Shown here piece after piece: positions 9,091-18,893 of a DNA stretch of 64,000 nt. Origin of the DNA: Nostoc sp. LEGE 06077 (GTDB taxonomy: Bacteria; Cyanobacteriota; Cyanobacteriia; Cyanobacteriales; Nostocaceae); NCBI RefSeq assembly GCF_015207705.1, contig NZ_JADEWI010000016.1, forward strand, positions 1-64,000, written 5' to 3'. Numbering within the stretch: the stretch's first letter is position 1; each line of letters opens with the position of its first letter. Below the pieces are notes generated by a model. It did not search any database, was not told the origin of the DNA, and saw only the letters and a list, made by a program, of their open reading frames with translations. The position numbers and the translations under genes were made by a program.

Positions 9091-10014
9091 ATGTCCTTTG
9101 ACTTAAAAGAAAACTTATTAATTCCTTTAGCGAAAAAACATAATCAAGTTATTTTATGTGGCTTGTTTGTGGGTTTATACTATTACTTATTTTTTTGGCT
9201 CAAGACACTAATACAGTTTCTGATTGGTGGTAGTACATTTCCATTATTGACAATTGCTGCGGCTTATTTAGGATTATATGAGTTATGGCAAAATAAAAAT
9301 AAAATCACTAAGTTAAATACTACAACTATACAACGAAATCTAGGCTGTAGTATAATTTTATTTGGAGTTACTCTTTTTCCTTTCAGTGTTTACAAAGGTT
9401 GGTCTCAAGCATTTGTTTGGTTAGGAATTTTATTAGGTATTATCTTTAGCACTTGGGGAAAAAATTTCTTTAAAGATTATAAACGCCCTATTTTTTTGAT
9501 ATTTTTAAGTATATATCCTGGGATTTACTCTCTACCAGCGTATATATGGCGAGCCTTGACTCCTGAAAGAACAATGGATTACATCCAAGCTTGGAGTGTT
9601 AATTTAGCACTTCACGCCATAGGTTATCCCAGCACTTTAGATAAAACATTAGTTAAATTACCTACAGGTAGTGTAGATATTGGGTGGGGTTGTAACGGAT
9701 TTGATTTGATGGTCTTGATGCTTATGACTAGTGTTTTAATAGGTATTGCTTACAGACTGACTAGCTTCCAGATATTAACAATCAGCCTTTTAGGATGCCT
9801 TATAGCTTTTACTTTTAATACTGTTCGCATTGCATTATTGGAAATTTCTGTTGCTTATTGGGATGGCAAAACATTTGATTTTTGGCATGATGGTTGGGGA
9901 GGACAAATTTTCTCAGCCGCTATGTTTACAACATTCTATTACCTGCTTGTTCAAATGCGACTACTGAATTTTGCCTATAAAACAAAGCTCCAATCAGTAG
10001 ATCAGCATAAATAA
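9091..10014 (+). CDS. Exosortase (cyanoexosortase-type) transpeptidase
   Basis: 307 residues with about eight membrane segments. The family's catalytic triad is visible: Cys in GWGCNGFD (about 205), Arg in FNTVRIALLE (about 247) and His in FWHDGWGGQIFS (about 269). Exosortases cut PEP-CTERM-like tails at the membrane, probably handing the protein to a surface anchor. The adjacent upstream gene encodes a protein with such a tail. It is AT-rich compared with neighbours. The exact exosortase subclass is not determined. Confidence 0.88.
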   Translation: MSFDLKENLLIPLAKKHNQVILCGLFVGLYYYLFFWLKTLIQFLIGGSTFPLLTIAAAYLGLYELWQNKNKITKLNTTTIQRNLGCSIILFGVTLFPFSVYKGWSQAFVWLGILLGIIFSTWGKNFFKDYKRPIFLIFLSIYPGIYSLPAYIWRALTPERTMDYIQAWSVNLALHAIGYPSTLDKTLVKLPTGSVDIGWGCNGFDLMVLMLMTSVLIGIAYRLTSFQILTISLLGCLIAFTFNTVRIALLEISVAYWDGKTFDFWHDGWGGQIFSAAMFTTFYYLLVQMRLLNFAYKTKLQSVDQHK

Positions 10015-10251
10015 AATTAACTACTTAAAGTCTTTATTCATCAACAGTCATGATCAAAACCTTAGCATGACTGCACAATAATTCTTTTGCTATAGTTACT
10101 ACAAAGCCACAGAAAAGCCAAAACGCTACGGAGGCTTGCTCGTCGTAGTAACTATTCATCAAGTTTTAAAAAAGTGTTTTAATGGCAACTTTAAAATAGC
10201 AGATTTTTAGTTAAGCTTTAAGCGCTATGATTGAAGTTTATTAAAGCTATT

Positions 10252-11082
10252 ATGCATTGGTTATTATCTGGGCCGTTGACTGTAGAAAAATTAACGGTGA
10301 AGATTGCGGGTTTACCTGCATCGTTACAAGGTAAGAAGTTGGTGCAGATGTCAGATTTTCATTATGATGGTGCGAGTTTGTCTGATGAGATGTTAGAACA
10401 AGCGATCGCACTTAGCAACGAACTAAAACCAGATATCGTGCTTCTCACAGGCGATTATGTCACAACTAGCCCGCAGCCAATTCACGAACTAGTTTTAAGA
10501 CTAAAACACTTACAAACTCAAGCTGGTATTTATGCCATACTCGGTAATCACGATATATATTACCGACATTCAAAAACAGAAATTACGAAGGCTTTAACTA
10601 ATATCGGAGTGGGTGTTTTATGGAATGAAGTAGTCTATCCGTTTGGAAATGAATTAGCATTAGTTGGACTAGCAGATCGTTATTCACCAGAATTCAATCC
10701 TATACCTGTAATGGAGCAGTTAAACCCAAATATACCCCGCATTGTGTTATCTCATAATCCTGACACGGCGGAAATGTTACAAGGGTGGCGGGTAGATTTG
10801 CAGTTATCTGGTCATAGTCATGGTGGTCAAATCGTGATTCCGGGCTTAGGGGCGGTTATAGCTTATCGCAAAAAAATAGTCCAAAAAATCCCCTACAAAA
10901 TCCGGCGTTGCTTTCCATTGTTACGCAGAGACAATTTTGTCATTCGTCATTGGGAATGGGCGCAGGGTTTACATCGTTTAGGAAGCAATCAGCTATATGT
11001 TAATCGTGGTTTAGGAACTTATTCTCCAGGAAGGCTATTTTGTCCGCCAGAAGTGACACTTATCACCCTACAATGTGCATAA
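10252..11082 (+). CDS. Calcineurin-like metallophosphoesterase (copy 1)
   Basis: 276 residues from the ATG at 10252. The frame extends to a TTG at 10231, but the paralogue downstream starts at the same MHWL, so the ATG is preferred. Metallophosphoesterase motifs in order: SDFHYDG, LTGDYV, GNHDIYY, LSHNPDT and GHSHGGQ, which form a two-metal site. The arrangement is that of the YkuE-like subfamily. The N-terminal helix has no clear signal peptide. The substrate is unknown. It is followed 87 bases later by a close paralogue. Confidence 0.85.
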   Translation: MHWLLSGPLTVEKLTVKIAGLPASLQGKKLVQMSDFHYDGASLSDEMLEQAIALSNELKPDIVLLTGDYVTTSPQPIHELVLRLKHLQTQAGIYAILGNHDIYYRHSKTEITKALTNIGVGVLWNEVVYPFGNELALVGLADRYSPEFNPIPVMEQLNPNIPRIVLSHNPDTAEMLQGWRVDLQLSGHSHGGQIVIPGLGAVIAYRKKIVQKIPYKIRRCFPLLRRDNFVIRHWEWAQGLHRLGSNQLYVNRGLGTYSPGRLFCPPEVTLITLQCA

Positions 11083-11169
11083 TTGATTATTGAGTTTTTA
11101 CAATTTTTTAAGATGTATTTTATTATTTGATAAGCTGTAAACGCTGGTAGGAGGATTGTTTTTTACACT

Positions 11170-12009
11170 ATGCATTGGTTGTTTACGGGACGTTTAAGTG
11201 TAGATAAAATAACGGTTAAGATTGCCGAACTGCCGCAATCTTTAGAAGGTACAACTTTAGTACAGTTATCAGATTTTCACTATGATGGAATGCGGCTTTC
11301 GGAAGAAATGTTACAAGAAGCGATCGCAGTTACAAATGAAGCCGAACCTGATTTAATTGTCTTAACTGGGGATTATGTCACTGATGATCCTCGCCCAATT
11401 CATCAACTGGTGATGCGACTCAAACACCTGCAAAGTCGCTGCGGGATTTATGCTGTACTTGGTAATCATGACATCCACTACAATCATTCTCAAGCCGAAA
11501 TTACAGATGCTTTCACTAGTATTGGAGTTAATGTGCTGTGGAATCAAATAGCCTATCCTTTTGGTGAAGAATTACCCATCGTCGGTTTAGCTGATTATTG
11601 GTCGCGGGAGTTTAATCCTGTACCTGTTATGCAGCAACTAGACCCATTAACACCGCGTATTGTTCTATCCCATAATCCCGATACTGCCAAGATATTAGAA
11701 CAGTGGCGAGTTGATTTACAGCTATCTGGTCATACGCATGGGGGTCATATTGTAATTCCCGGTTTTGGCCCTGCGGTTTATTATTACAAAAAGCTACTCA
11801 AGCAAGTACCAAAAAAACTGCGGCGGTGGATTCCATTTTTATTGGATGATTGCTCGAAAGTGGTGAGATATTGGGAATGGGCGCAAGGTTTTCACAAAGT
11901 AGCCAATAATCAGTTATATGTTAATCGTGGTTTAGGAACTTATCGACCAGGACGCTTTTTTTGCCCACCTGAAGTTACGGTGATTACTTTAATGAAGTCT
12001 GAAGTGTGA
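11170..12009 (+). CDS. Calcineurin-like metallophosphoesterase (copy 2)
   Basis: 279 residues, co-linear with the upstream copy and carrying the same metal motifs (SDFHYDG, LTGDYV, GNHDIHY, LSHNPDT, GHTHGGH). GGAGG lies about 15 bases before the ATG. The two genes are a tandem duplication: identity is high around the metal ligands and lower near the variable YYYKKLLKQVPKKLRRW segment, where basic residues could contact a membrane or nucleic acid. The substrate is unknown. It is followed by a strong hairpin. Confidence 0.85.
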   Translation: MHWLFTGRLSVDKITVKIAELPQSLEGTTLVQLSDFHYDGMRLSEEMLQEAIAVTNEAEPDLIVLTGDYVTDDPRPIHQLVMRLKHLQSRCGIYAVLGNHDIHYNHSQAEITDAFTSIGVNVLWNQIAYPFGEELPIVGLADYWSREFNPVPVMQQLDPLTPRIVLSHNPDTAKILEQWRVDLQLSGHTHGGHIVIPGFGPAVYYYKKLLKQVPKKLRRWIPFLLDDCSKVVRYWEWAQGFHKVANNQLYVNRGLGTYRPGRFFCPPEVTVITLMKSEV

Positions 12010-12052
12010 AATATTTGCCTTGAAGTTTTTAGCCTGCGTACATAAAACTATT

Positions 12053-12098
12053 AACCGCCTAAGTTACGACAGATTCACATCAGTAACTTGAGGCGGTT
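12053..12098. terminator. Hairpin downstream of the metallophosphoesterase pair
   Basis: AACCGCCTAAGTTAC (12053-12067) pairs with GTAACTTGAGGCGGTT (12083-12098), with one bulged base and a 15-base loop. A stable stem-loop directly after the second gene. The ORF at 12088-12291 overlaps the right arm and is not convincing. Confidence 0.5.
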
Positions 12099-12653
12099 TA
12101 TTAAACAATATACAATCGTTCGAGAAGATGGAAAAAGCAGAAGAATTAACTCAAATAAGGTGGATAAATGCAATCGCTGTTCTCAGACTTCAACATCCTT
12201 GATTATAATAGGCTGGCATTTCTGGCTGTATGTTCAAAAACCTCCAACAAAATCAATAGACTCAAGGCGAAAACACTTCCATCGGATGTGATAGTTGAGT
12301 TGCGATCGCGTGGATCTTAGAGCAGGAGGCACAGGCTCTAATTTCAAGTTTTTTTACTTCACTTAAACTTAACCTTTCTGTACCTTGACCTTAATCTAGC
12401 ACGCTGCAATTTTCAGTGGTATGTGTATTTACTAAATGTGAACACCGTTAATGTGTCGCAATATTCTGGGGCATTTTCTTAAGATTCTTGGTGCTTTTTA
12501 ATCACATTAATATTAAGTTTATTTAAGCATAGGTGACTGGAAGTCGTGGCTATAGCAGGGGACAGGTAATAGTTGATAGGTGACAGAGTTAAAAGTCTGA
12601 TGTTATCTAGGTTTTATTCTTTACCAATGTCCTAAATAATATAGCTAGGGCTA

Positions 12654-12802
12654 TAAACCAATACGGTTCAGTTAAGGTTGTCAGCTTATTGATCTCAGAA
12701 GAACCAAGACTTGGGGGAGAATCCCCCAAACCCCCTCCAAAAAATAGATCTGTTTTATGTGTAGCAATTAATTTATTTTCTTAACTGAACCGTATTGGTT
12801 TA
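12654..12802. mobile_element. 149-bp MITE-like element with 23-bp perfect terminal inverted repeats
   Basis: The arms 12654-12676 and 12780-12802 are exact reverse complements over 23 bases (arm begins TAAACCAATACGGTTCAG). The element starts and ends with TA. The interior has no ORF, but holds an inner stem (TTGGGGGA/TCCCCCAA) near 12711-12732. It ends 10 bases from the cobL stop codon. These are the marks of a non-autonomous, TA-targeting MITE. Confidence 0.8.
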
Positions 12803-12811
12803 AATGGAAAA

Positions 12812-14014
12812 TTATTTAACGGCTATCCATTGGGTCACAGGAGACATTGCACGCCATCCGAGGAATTTACCAATGGGTTCGGCTTTTTGAATGGCAATGC
12901 GGGTAAAACTGCCGCCGACTTTTTCGTACCATTGAAATAAGGTTTGTTCACCTTCTATGGTGACGGCGTTCGCAACTAAACGTCCGCCTGGGGGTAGTGC
13001 TGACCAGCAAACATCAAATAATCCTGGTGCAGTTACTCCACCACCAATAAAGATAGCGTCTGGTGTGGGTAAGCCTTGCAAAGCTGATGGTGATTTTCCG
13101 GCGATAATTTGCAGGTGTGGCGTACCTAAAGCAGCGGCGTTATCGGCAATATATTGGAGTCTAGAGGAATTTTGTTCAATGGCGATCGCCCGACACCGGG
13201 GATGAGTTCGCATCCATTCAATGGAAATTGAACCACAACCCGCCCCAACATCCCACAAAAGTTCTCCTGGTAGGGGTGCTAGGGTTGATAAAGTCATCGC
13301 CCTAACTTCTCGTTTGGTGAGTTGTCCATCATGATGATAAGCATGATCTGGCAATCCTGGTAATCTGGATAAAGCTCTTACTCCAACATCCGCAATACAA
13401 TCAACAGCGATTGTATTTAAGTCCGCAATTTCTGTTTCACTCCACAATGCGGCAGTACTTGTAATTATCCGTTCGTGAATGCCACCTAGACGTTCTAAGA
13501 CAATAATTTTACTCTCACCATAGCCGCGACTTTTCAAAATTTGGGCGACAACTTGTGGTGTTTCTGTTCCTTCGCTCAAAATTAATAACTTGGCTTGAGG
13601 ATAAATATAAGACTGAAGCAAACTCGCCGGACGACCGCATAAACTTAAAGTCTCTACCTCAGTTAATGACCAGCCAAGTCTGGCGCAAGCGAGGCTAAAG
13701 GCTGAAGGTGCGGGAATAATGGTGATTTCTGAGATGGGAATATGTTTGGTTAAGGTGACACCAACGCCGTAACACAGAGGATCACCGCTGGCTAAAATGC
13801 AGAGTTGCTGACCACGACGGCTGATAATTTCGGTGACGGAGGCGCTAAAAGGAGAAGTCCAAGGAATTTTTTCCTGTTTGTCATCAGTGGGGAGCATGGA
13901 CAAATGCCGATCGCCTCCCATAATAACCTCAGCTTGAGCAATTATAGAACGGGCGATCGCACTTAAACCCTGTAATCCATCTTCGCCAATGCCTATAATA
14001 TAAAGCCATTTCAA
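12812..14014 (-). CDS. cobL: Precorrin-6Y C5,C15-methyltransferase, CbiE-CbiT fusion
   Basis: About 400 residues. The N-terminal half (to about 200) is a tetrapyrrole methylase (CbiE-like: YIIGIGEDG and GGDRHLSMLP). The C-terminal half is a Rossmann SAM methyltransferase (CbiT-like: LLWDVGAGCGSISIEW and AIEQN). The enzyme methylates C5 and C15 and removes the ring-C acetate carboxyl. The longest frame starts at ATG 14059, inside the upstream transporter gene. Homology begins at LKWLYIIGIG, so a TTG at 14014 is more likely, though the ATG is not excluded. It is 4.6 kb from cobG and not under the same riboswitch. Confidence 0.9.
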   Translation of the reverse strand: MKWLYIIGIGEDGLQGLSAIARSIIAQAEVIMGGDRHLSMLPTDDKQEKIPWTSPFSASVTEIISRRGQQLCILASGDPLCYGVGVTLTKHIPISEITIIPAPSAFSLACARLGWSLTEVETLSLCGRPASLLQSYIYPQAKLLILSEGTETPQVVAQILKSRGYGESKIIVLERLGGIHERIITSTAALWSETEIADLNTIAVDCIADVGVRALSRLPGLPDHAYHHDGQLTKREVRAMTLSTLAPLPGELLWDVGAGCGSISIEWMRTHPRCRAIAIEQNSSRLQYIADNAAALGTPHLQIIAGKSPSALQGLPTPDAIFIGGGVTAPGLFDVCWSALPPGGRLVANAVTIEGEQTLFQWYEKVGGSFTRIAIQKAEPIGKFLGWRAMSPVTQWIAVK

Positions 14015-14036
14015 TGTATTATTCCCCAGCCCCGAT

Positions 14037-15218
14037 TTAAGAAACTTTCTTACAAACAAGAATACACACAGTGACTACCAAGCAGGCAACTTCAGCCAGC
14101 AAAAATGCGCCGACAGATGAGAGATCAAGTTGTTTAACTAATAGTGAAACAATCGCCGTTCCGCCTGCACTACCCCCAAAGTATAAACCTGTCCCCAAGC
14201 CAGCCTGATTTGCGGATAGTTTGCCTAGTGCTAAGGGAATCATCCCGATCAACACTAAACTAAAACTAATGCCGAAAGCCAGAATTAAAGCAATCGCCAG
14301 AATGTAATTATCGTTTAATATTGTTACCCCCATCAAGCCGGTCATTGTTCCCAAACCGAGTAACGTCGATTTATTTGCACCTAAATCTGCTGTCCAGTCT
14401 CCTAAAGGTACAGATGCGATCGCTGAGACTAACAGGATCTCCGAAGCGATAAATTCTACTTGTAGTCCTGGGAGTTGAGTTTGTAATTCTTGGGGAAAAA
14501 TGGCAAATAACAGGTTAACTTCAAATCCCGTGGCTAAACCGAGGGCAAAAATCAGGATTAACAACACCGTCGGCGCAGATTTATCGTGATCATGAATAAA
14601 AGGGACAAAAGTCTGTTTGGGAGTGAATATTTGGAAAATATATGCGCCCAAGACTAAAGCGATCGCACCTAACATAAAGGTAATGGATGCACCTAAACTA
14701 GAAAGTAAGGTGTTTAATAATGGGGCAATCGCGCCCACTGTCCCAAACACCAATACAAGAATGGCGTTGGCTTGGGGTAATTCGGCTGCGGGGACAAACT
14801 GAGTTAAAAGGGCGATCGCTGGGCCACGAAACATAATCATGGCGACAACCCAAACTGTCATCAACACGGGAATAATCCAGCGGATACCTGTCGGTAAATT
14901 ATAGTCAGCCAACAACGAGACACCCACAAACATTAACCCAGCTAACACCACCCCAACGCTAATCATCGGTAAACGACTACCCAAGCGCTGCTGGATGCGA
15001 TCGGAAATTCCGCCATTCAATGGTTCAATAACTGCGGCGATTAACCCTTGCACTATTCCCAGCCAACCAGCTAACTCCACCAATTCTAGGTCTTGTAATA
15101 TTTTGGGTTGATAAAAAGCATATACCATCCAACTGAGGATGATTGCCGCTAGTAAAGCTGCTAATCCCCAAACCTGTCGCCATAATATTTCCCGGTTGGT
15201 GTTGCAAGAGTTAACCAT
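14037..15218 (-). CDS. MFS-type transporter directly upstream of cobL
   Basis: 393 residues, about twelve hydrophobic segments, with the GGISDRIQQRLGSR loop between helices 2 and 3 typical of the major facilitator superfamily. It resembles the SLC45/GPH-like sugar-cation branch in layout, but the substrate cannot be read from sequence. Its stop is at 14037-14039 and the cobL frame begins 23 bases downstream or overlaps it, so the two are very likely one transcript. A role in moving a corrinoid or precursor is only a guess from context. Confidence 0.75.
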   Translation of the reverse strand: MVNSCNTNREILWRQVWGLAALLAAIILSWMVYAFYQPKILQDLELVELAGWLGIVQGLIAAVIEPLNGGISDRIQQRLGSRLPMISVGVVLAGLMFVGVSLLADYNLPTGIRWIIPVLMTVWVVAMIMFRGPAIALLTQFVPAAELPQANAILVLVFGTVGAIAPLLNTLLSSLGASITFMLGAIALVLGAYIFQIFTPKQTFVPFIHDHDKSAPTVLLILIFALGLATGFEVNLLFAIFPQELQTQLPGLQVEFIASEILLVSAIASVPLGDWTADLGANKSTLLGLGTMTGLMGVTILNDNYILAIALILAFGISFSLVLIGMIPLALGKLSANQAGLGTGLYFGGSAGGTAIVSLLVKQLDLSSVGAFLLAEVACLVVTVCILVCKKVS

Positions 15219-15892
15219 GATTCTGCCTTATACCCGTGGTGTGATTTTAAGACAAATTCTTGAAGCTAAATCGCATTCAAAATTGCACAATTAATAAATT
15301 CAAAAACAATTTCTCTGTGCAATTCATCACACTAAAATAAATCAGGCTTAAGTACATATTAGGGAAAATACTAATACCAAGTATTCAGAAAATAGCCTTA
15401 AATTATCTCATTTATGCCAGTTCTTAGATTGCTTGATGTTATTTATTGCACAGGCTTTATCTGAGAGATTTAATTGAATTTATGCAAAATCTTGTGTTTA
15501 GCCATAATTTCAGCTATTCTGAATTTTAACTCAAGTTACCACATTAAATAATTTATGTAATCTAACTGGGTATATAATCCATTACTTTAACAGTTAGCTA
15601 GTTTACATACATCGTAAAAATTTATGTCAAATTAAATGCAGGTATATGATTATTAATAAGTTATATTAATGACATAATTATGATTGATTTATTTGTTTAC
15701 TATTTAATCCAGATCCCAGCTTCTAGCTAAAGTAACAAAATAGGCATAAACAGAAATAATCTCCAGATACTGAACAGCATCCTGGAGATATAACCATAAA
15801 TTATGGTTTGCAATCTTTTTATCCTAATTGAAGTTATTGTAAGTACAATTAAAACTTCGCTTAACCCATTTCAACAAATTCCAAATTTGGGA
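15219..15892. other. AT-rich gap between the transporter and the PEP-CTERM gene
   Basis: No ORF or RNA gene seen. It holds the promoter side of the minus-strand transporter. Near 15759-15808 are two hairpins: ATCTCCAG/CTGGAGAT (15759-15766 and 15782-15789) and AACCATAA/TTATGGTT (15792-15808). These lie downstream of the PEP-CTERM gene and may end its transcript. Confidence 0.45.
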
Positions 15893-16669
15893 TTACTTGG
15901 CATTTTGTAATTTTTGTCTGCGGCGTTGGTATAGGAACATCCCACTTACTGCTAACATCCCCAAGGTAACACTAGGTTCAGGAGTAGCTTGGGATTTCTC
16001 GAACTTACCAGAACCTATATGAAATGTGTGGTTATCAGATTCAAAACCGCCGCCCCCAACTTGGGAAAGTCTGATTTCGTCAAAGTTGTCGCCTTTACCG
16101 TCGGAGAAAAACTCAAAAAAGCCATTCTTTTGGTTACTCATATTGATACCCACAACAGTAGCAATATCGTTTAACTGCTGGAAGTCCCATTTTGCAACTG
16201 TTACCCCGCCCTTCAGCAGTTCAAAAGTATTACCAGTACTTAAAGCACCTGCATCAAGACCAAAATAGTTGAAAACACCACCATTTTTGGCTTTAATACT
16301 CACAAAGTTATTGTCAAATACTGCTAAGTATTTGCTTTGGTTGACTTCACCACTTGCACCAGCAGGCGCCCACTGATCATTAAAAATACCTGTACTTCCA
16401 GCGCTAGTTGAATAGCTACCTTTAGAAAAAGTGTAATCTACTAGATCGTTGCCTTTAAATGTTTTGTCATTTACGTTATTGAAATCAATAGTGACAAAAT
16501 TTTTATTGTTGACATTTTCGGAGAACGCACCTTCATTAGTAACGTTGGATGTTCGGTAAGCACCAGTATCGTAACTCAAGCTAATAGCCTGGGCAGAACC
16601 AGCACTCGCAATAGCAGCGATCGCAGATACAGAAAGAGCAGCGCAACAAGCAAGTTTTTTGATAGACAT
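15893..16669 (-). CDS. PEP-CTERM surface protein
   Basis: 258 residues. Signal peptide at about 1-28 (LSVSAIAAIASAGSAQA). The middle is a beta-rich, Gly/Asn/Asp-rich secreted domain. The C-terminus is a classic PEP-CTERM tail: TPEPSVTLGML, a hydrophobic helix, then RRRQKLQNAK. It should be sorted by an exosortase to the outer layers. The tail differs from the VPVP tail of the protein at 8520, so a different exosortase may handle it. Function unknown. Confidence 0.8.
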   Translation of the reverse strand: MSIKKLACCAALSVSAIAAIASAGSAQAISLSYDTGAYRTSNVTNEGAFSENVNNKNFVTIDFNNVNDKTFKGNDLVDYTFSKGSYSTSAGSTGIFNDQWAPAGASGEVNQSKYLAVFDNNFVSIKAKNGGVFNYFGLDAGALSTGNTFELLKGGVTVAKWDFQQLNDIATVVGINMSNQKNGFFEFFSDGKGDNFDEIRLSQVGGGGFESDNHTFHIGSGKFEKSQATPEPSVTLGMLAVSGMFLYQRRRQKLQNAK

Positions 16670-17598
16670 TGTATAATTTTTCCATCATTAATGTTTCGTA
16701 AATCAATTGTGCAATCAATTTCTCCTAAAACAAATGATGTAATTACTAGATTATATTTACTGGCTAAAAGGCATGATTTAGTATTATTATTTGGTCGTAT
16801 TTACGTATAAAAAGACTGCGATTACAGGAAAAATGTAAAGCACAATTCGTTTTTGATGAAAAATCTATAACTACTATGAAGTAAACTGTGAAAAATAAAA
16901 ATACCGTGTTGAAGATAGCCGCAAAGTCAAGAACAGGTAAAACTGGCAGCCTTCAGTCATGGAAAATATTCGGGTGTATTCTGTAATATATATAATTTAA
17001 GGGAGAAAAGCTGGGTTTCTATATGCCTATATTTCTAGTCTGAGGGGGTTAATATTCAGCTTATAGCAATTTTATATTTTGAATTTGAGATTGTCAGCAA
17101 TGTATCTATAGGAATCCGACTTGATTATTGAAATTACTTGTGTAGGAAGGTAACTCTTAACAGGGAACAGGAAAAGACGTAACAGAGGTGTACTGATTTT
17201 TTTGTAAGAATTCAGCACCCAGGAGTCAGAAGCTAGAATTTAGAAGTATCTATAGGATGAGAAAATTAATTCATCAAATCTTTCTCCTGATTCTTTAAAC
17301 CTTCTGACTCCTGAATTCTGACTCCTGAATACTTACATTTTTTTCTGCAAATCAAATATGATTCGTATATAGCGATTCTAAATGAGTTATGCAAATTATT
17401 CGTTAAGGCAGGGAACAGGAAAGAAAAATTTCCAAATGTGCCTTTTTTCACAAATGAATTAGGACTGCTATATCTCAATCATTTTTCCAACTACTATTAC
17501 TATGGAATGGGGATGAGGATAAAAATGCCTAAAATAATAAAGACGCAATTAATTGCGTCTTTACAGCATGATGAAATGAAATTGTAAATTCGGAAAAA
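16670..17598. other. Non-coding stretch with short repeats
   Basis: No convincing gene. The ORF at 17266-17478 overlaps direct repeats of the CTTCTGACTCCTGAATTC type (about 17298-17330) and is not credible. It contains the PEP-CTERM promoter side and, at 17538-17563, a 26-base palindrome with arms TAAAGACGCAATT and AATTGCGTCTTTA. Confidence 0.5.
17538..17563. terminator. Palindromic hairpin downstream of the patatin gene
   Basis: A perfect 26-base palindrome (half-site TAAAGACGCAATT) located 36 bases beyond the stop of the minus-strand patatin gene. The A/T-rich flanks and U-rich ends fit a bidirectional terminator. Confidence 0.5.
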
Positions 17599-18693
17599 TT
17601 ATCTTCCAACAAGTACTGATTTTTCTGGCTGCTCTTGTTGATTTAGTCCTTGTTTTAGTTGCTGACAAAGCTCATCGAACTCTGAATCTCTTTGTTCAAT
17701 AATCTGTCGTGCTAATGTGATCAATCTGCCAATATTTTCTGGACTCGTATCATCCATATTGTCATTAGCTTTGGTTAATTGTCTTTGGAAACGATAATAT
17801 TGTTTAGGATAACCATCAGCTTTTGGCAACCATTGTTCTAGCTGACAAGCTACCGACTCACTACTACCATCCAAGGTAATATTGAGTATTGGCTGCACCC
17901 ACTGAACTAGTCCCCACTCCACTGCTTGATCGTAATTGTATCGACGATTCAGTGAACCTGTACCTAATGATACGACTAAAATATCATTGATAGTCAGAGG
18001 TTTTTTGTCGGGCTTTTGCGGATCAGGTCTAGCGGAAGAACTTAAAGCTTCCATAATTGCCAAGGATGTGGGATTATTAGCAAATACACCACCATCGACT
18101 AAGGCATAGTAACCGCTATTTGTCGGGTCGGCTGTATCAATTTTGTAAGGTTTGAAATAAGTTGGTGCAGCAGAAGTAGCCATTCCTGCTTCCTTCATGG
18201 TGTAACCATCACAAATTTTGCGGAAGTTTTCGCCTAATTTTTGGTCTTTCACATTGTTGACAAAGAAAACTGGCATCCGCAATTCAATATCATAGCTAGT
18301 AATAAATAGATCAGTTAGTGCTTTCTTGATTAGAGTATCTTGCAAATATTCTGTTAAAACTTCATCCCTACCTTTAGAAGAATATTTGGCCTTTAAAATA
18401 TCATCAAACTTGATGCTTTTTGCTAGTGCAGATTCCGCAAAAATCCGTTTTCCCTCTTGGCGATAGATGTCAATTAAATCTTCTGCTTTAAACTGAGGCT
18501 GATTTTGATTGCTAGGATGTGGCTTAGTTAAAGCAGCAGATAAAATCCCGCCTGTTGAGGTTCCCGCAATTAAATTAAATAGCTGACAAATCGGTTTACC
18601 TGTGCGTTTTTCGATTTCGGACAAAATAATTGCTGGGATAATACCGCGAATACCGCCGCCATCAATCGACAATATTTTGTAGCGATAAGTCAT
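17599..18693 (-). CDS. Patatin-like phospholipase
   Basis: 364 residues with the complete patatin signature: oxyanion loop DGGGIRG (11-17), nucleophile S46 in GTSTG, and the dyad Asp D200 in VDGG. Patatins hydrolyse acyl esters of membrane lipids. The alpha/beta domain fills residues 5-290, and the rest is a polar, Gln-rich tail. No signal peptide, so it is cytoplasmic or membrane-associated. No cyclic-nucleotide synthase is nearby, so there is no sign that it is a CBASS effector. The neighbours are housekeeping genes. Confidence 0.9.
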   Translation of the reverse strand: MTYRYKILSIDGGGIRGIIPAIILSEIEKRTGKPICQLFNLIAGTSTGGILSAALTKPHPSNQNQPQFKAEDLIDIYRQEGKRIFAESALAKSIKFDDILKAKYSSKGRDEVLTEYLQDTLIKKALTDLFITSYDIELRMPVFFVNNVKDQKLGENFRKICDGYTMKEAGMATSAAPTYFKPYKIDTADPTNSGYYALVDGGVFANNPTSLAIMEALSSSARPDPQKPDKKPLTINDILVVSLGTGSLNRRYNYDQAVEWGLVQWVQPILNITLDGSSESVACQLEQWLPKADGYPKQYYRFQRQLTKANDNMDDTSPENIGRLITLARQIIEQRDSEFDELCQQLKQGLNQQEQPEKSVLVGR

Positions 18694-18830
18694 GTAATCT
18701 CCTAATTATAATCTTTGTGGCTATTGCTTGAAGAATCCATCAGCCAATTTGACCGTAGGTAAATTCAATAATATAGTTTTTATTATTACAATTAGTTCAG
18801 TGTTAACACTTAAAAAATAACTAAAAAACA

Positions 18831-18861
18831 GAGACCTGGATTTTCAAAAAATCCAGGTCTC
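18831..18861. terminator. Hairpin downstream of the pyruvate dehydrogenase E2 gene
   Basis: GAGACCTGGATT (18831-18842) pairs with AATCCAGGTCTC (18850-18861), with a short A/T-rich loop, 33 bases beyond the stop of the minus-strand gene. Confidence 0.6.
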
Positions 18862-18893
18862 AAATTTGACTTTTATTATTTGGGTAATTTAAG

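Noticed and set aside
12088-12291. 67-codon ORF after the metallophosphoesterases
   Set aside because: It begins inside the terminator hairpin with a TTG, has no Shine-Dalgarno and no protein-like pattern.
17266-17478. 70-codon ORF
   Set aside because: It spans direct repeats and has no family pattern or ribosome binding site.
17599-18693. Patatin as a CBASS-type defence effector
   Set aside because: No nucleotide cyclase, sensor or defence genes are adjacent; the neighbours are housekeeping genes.
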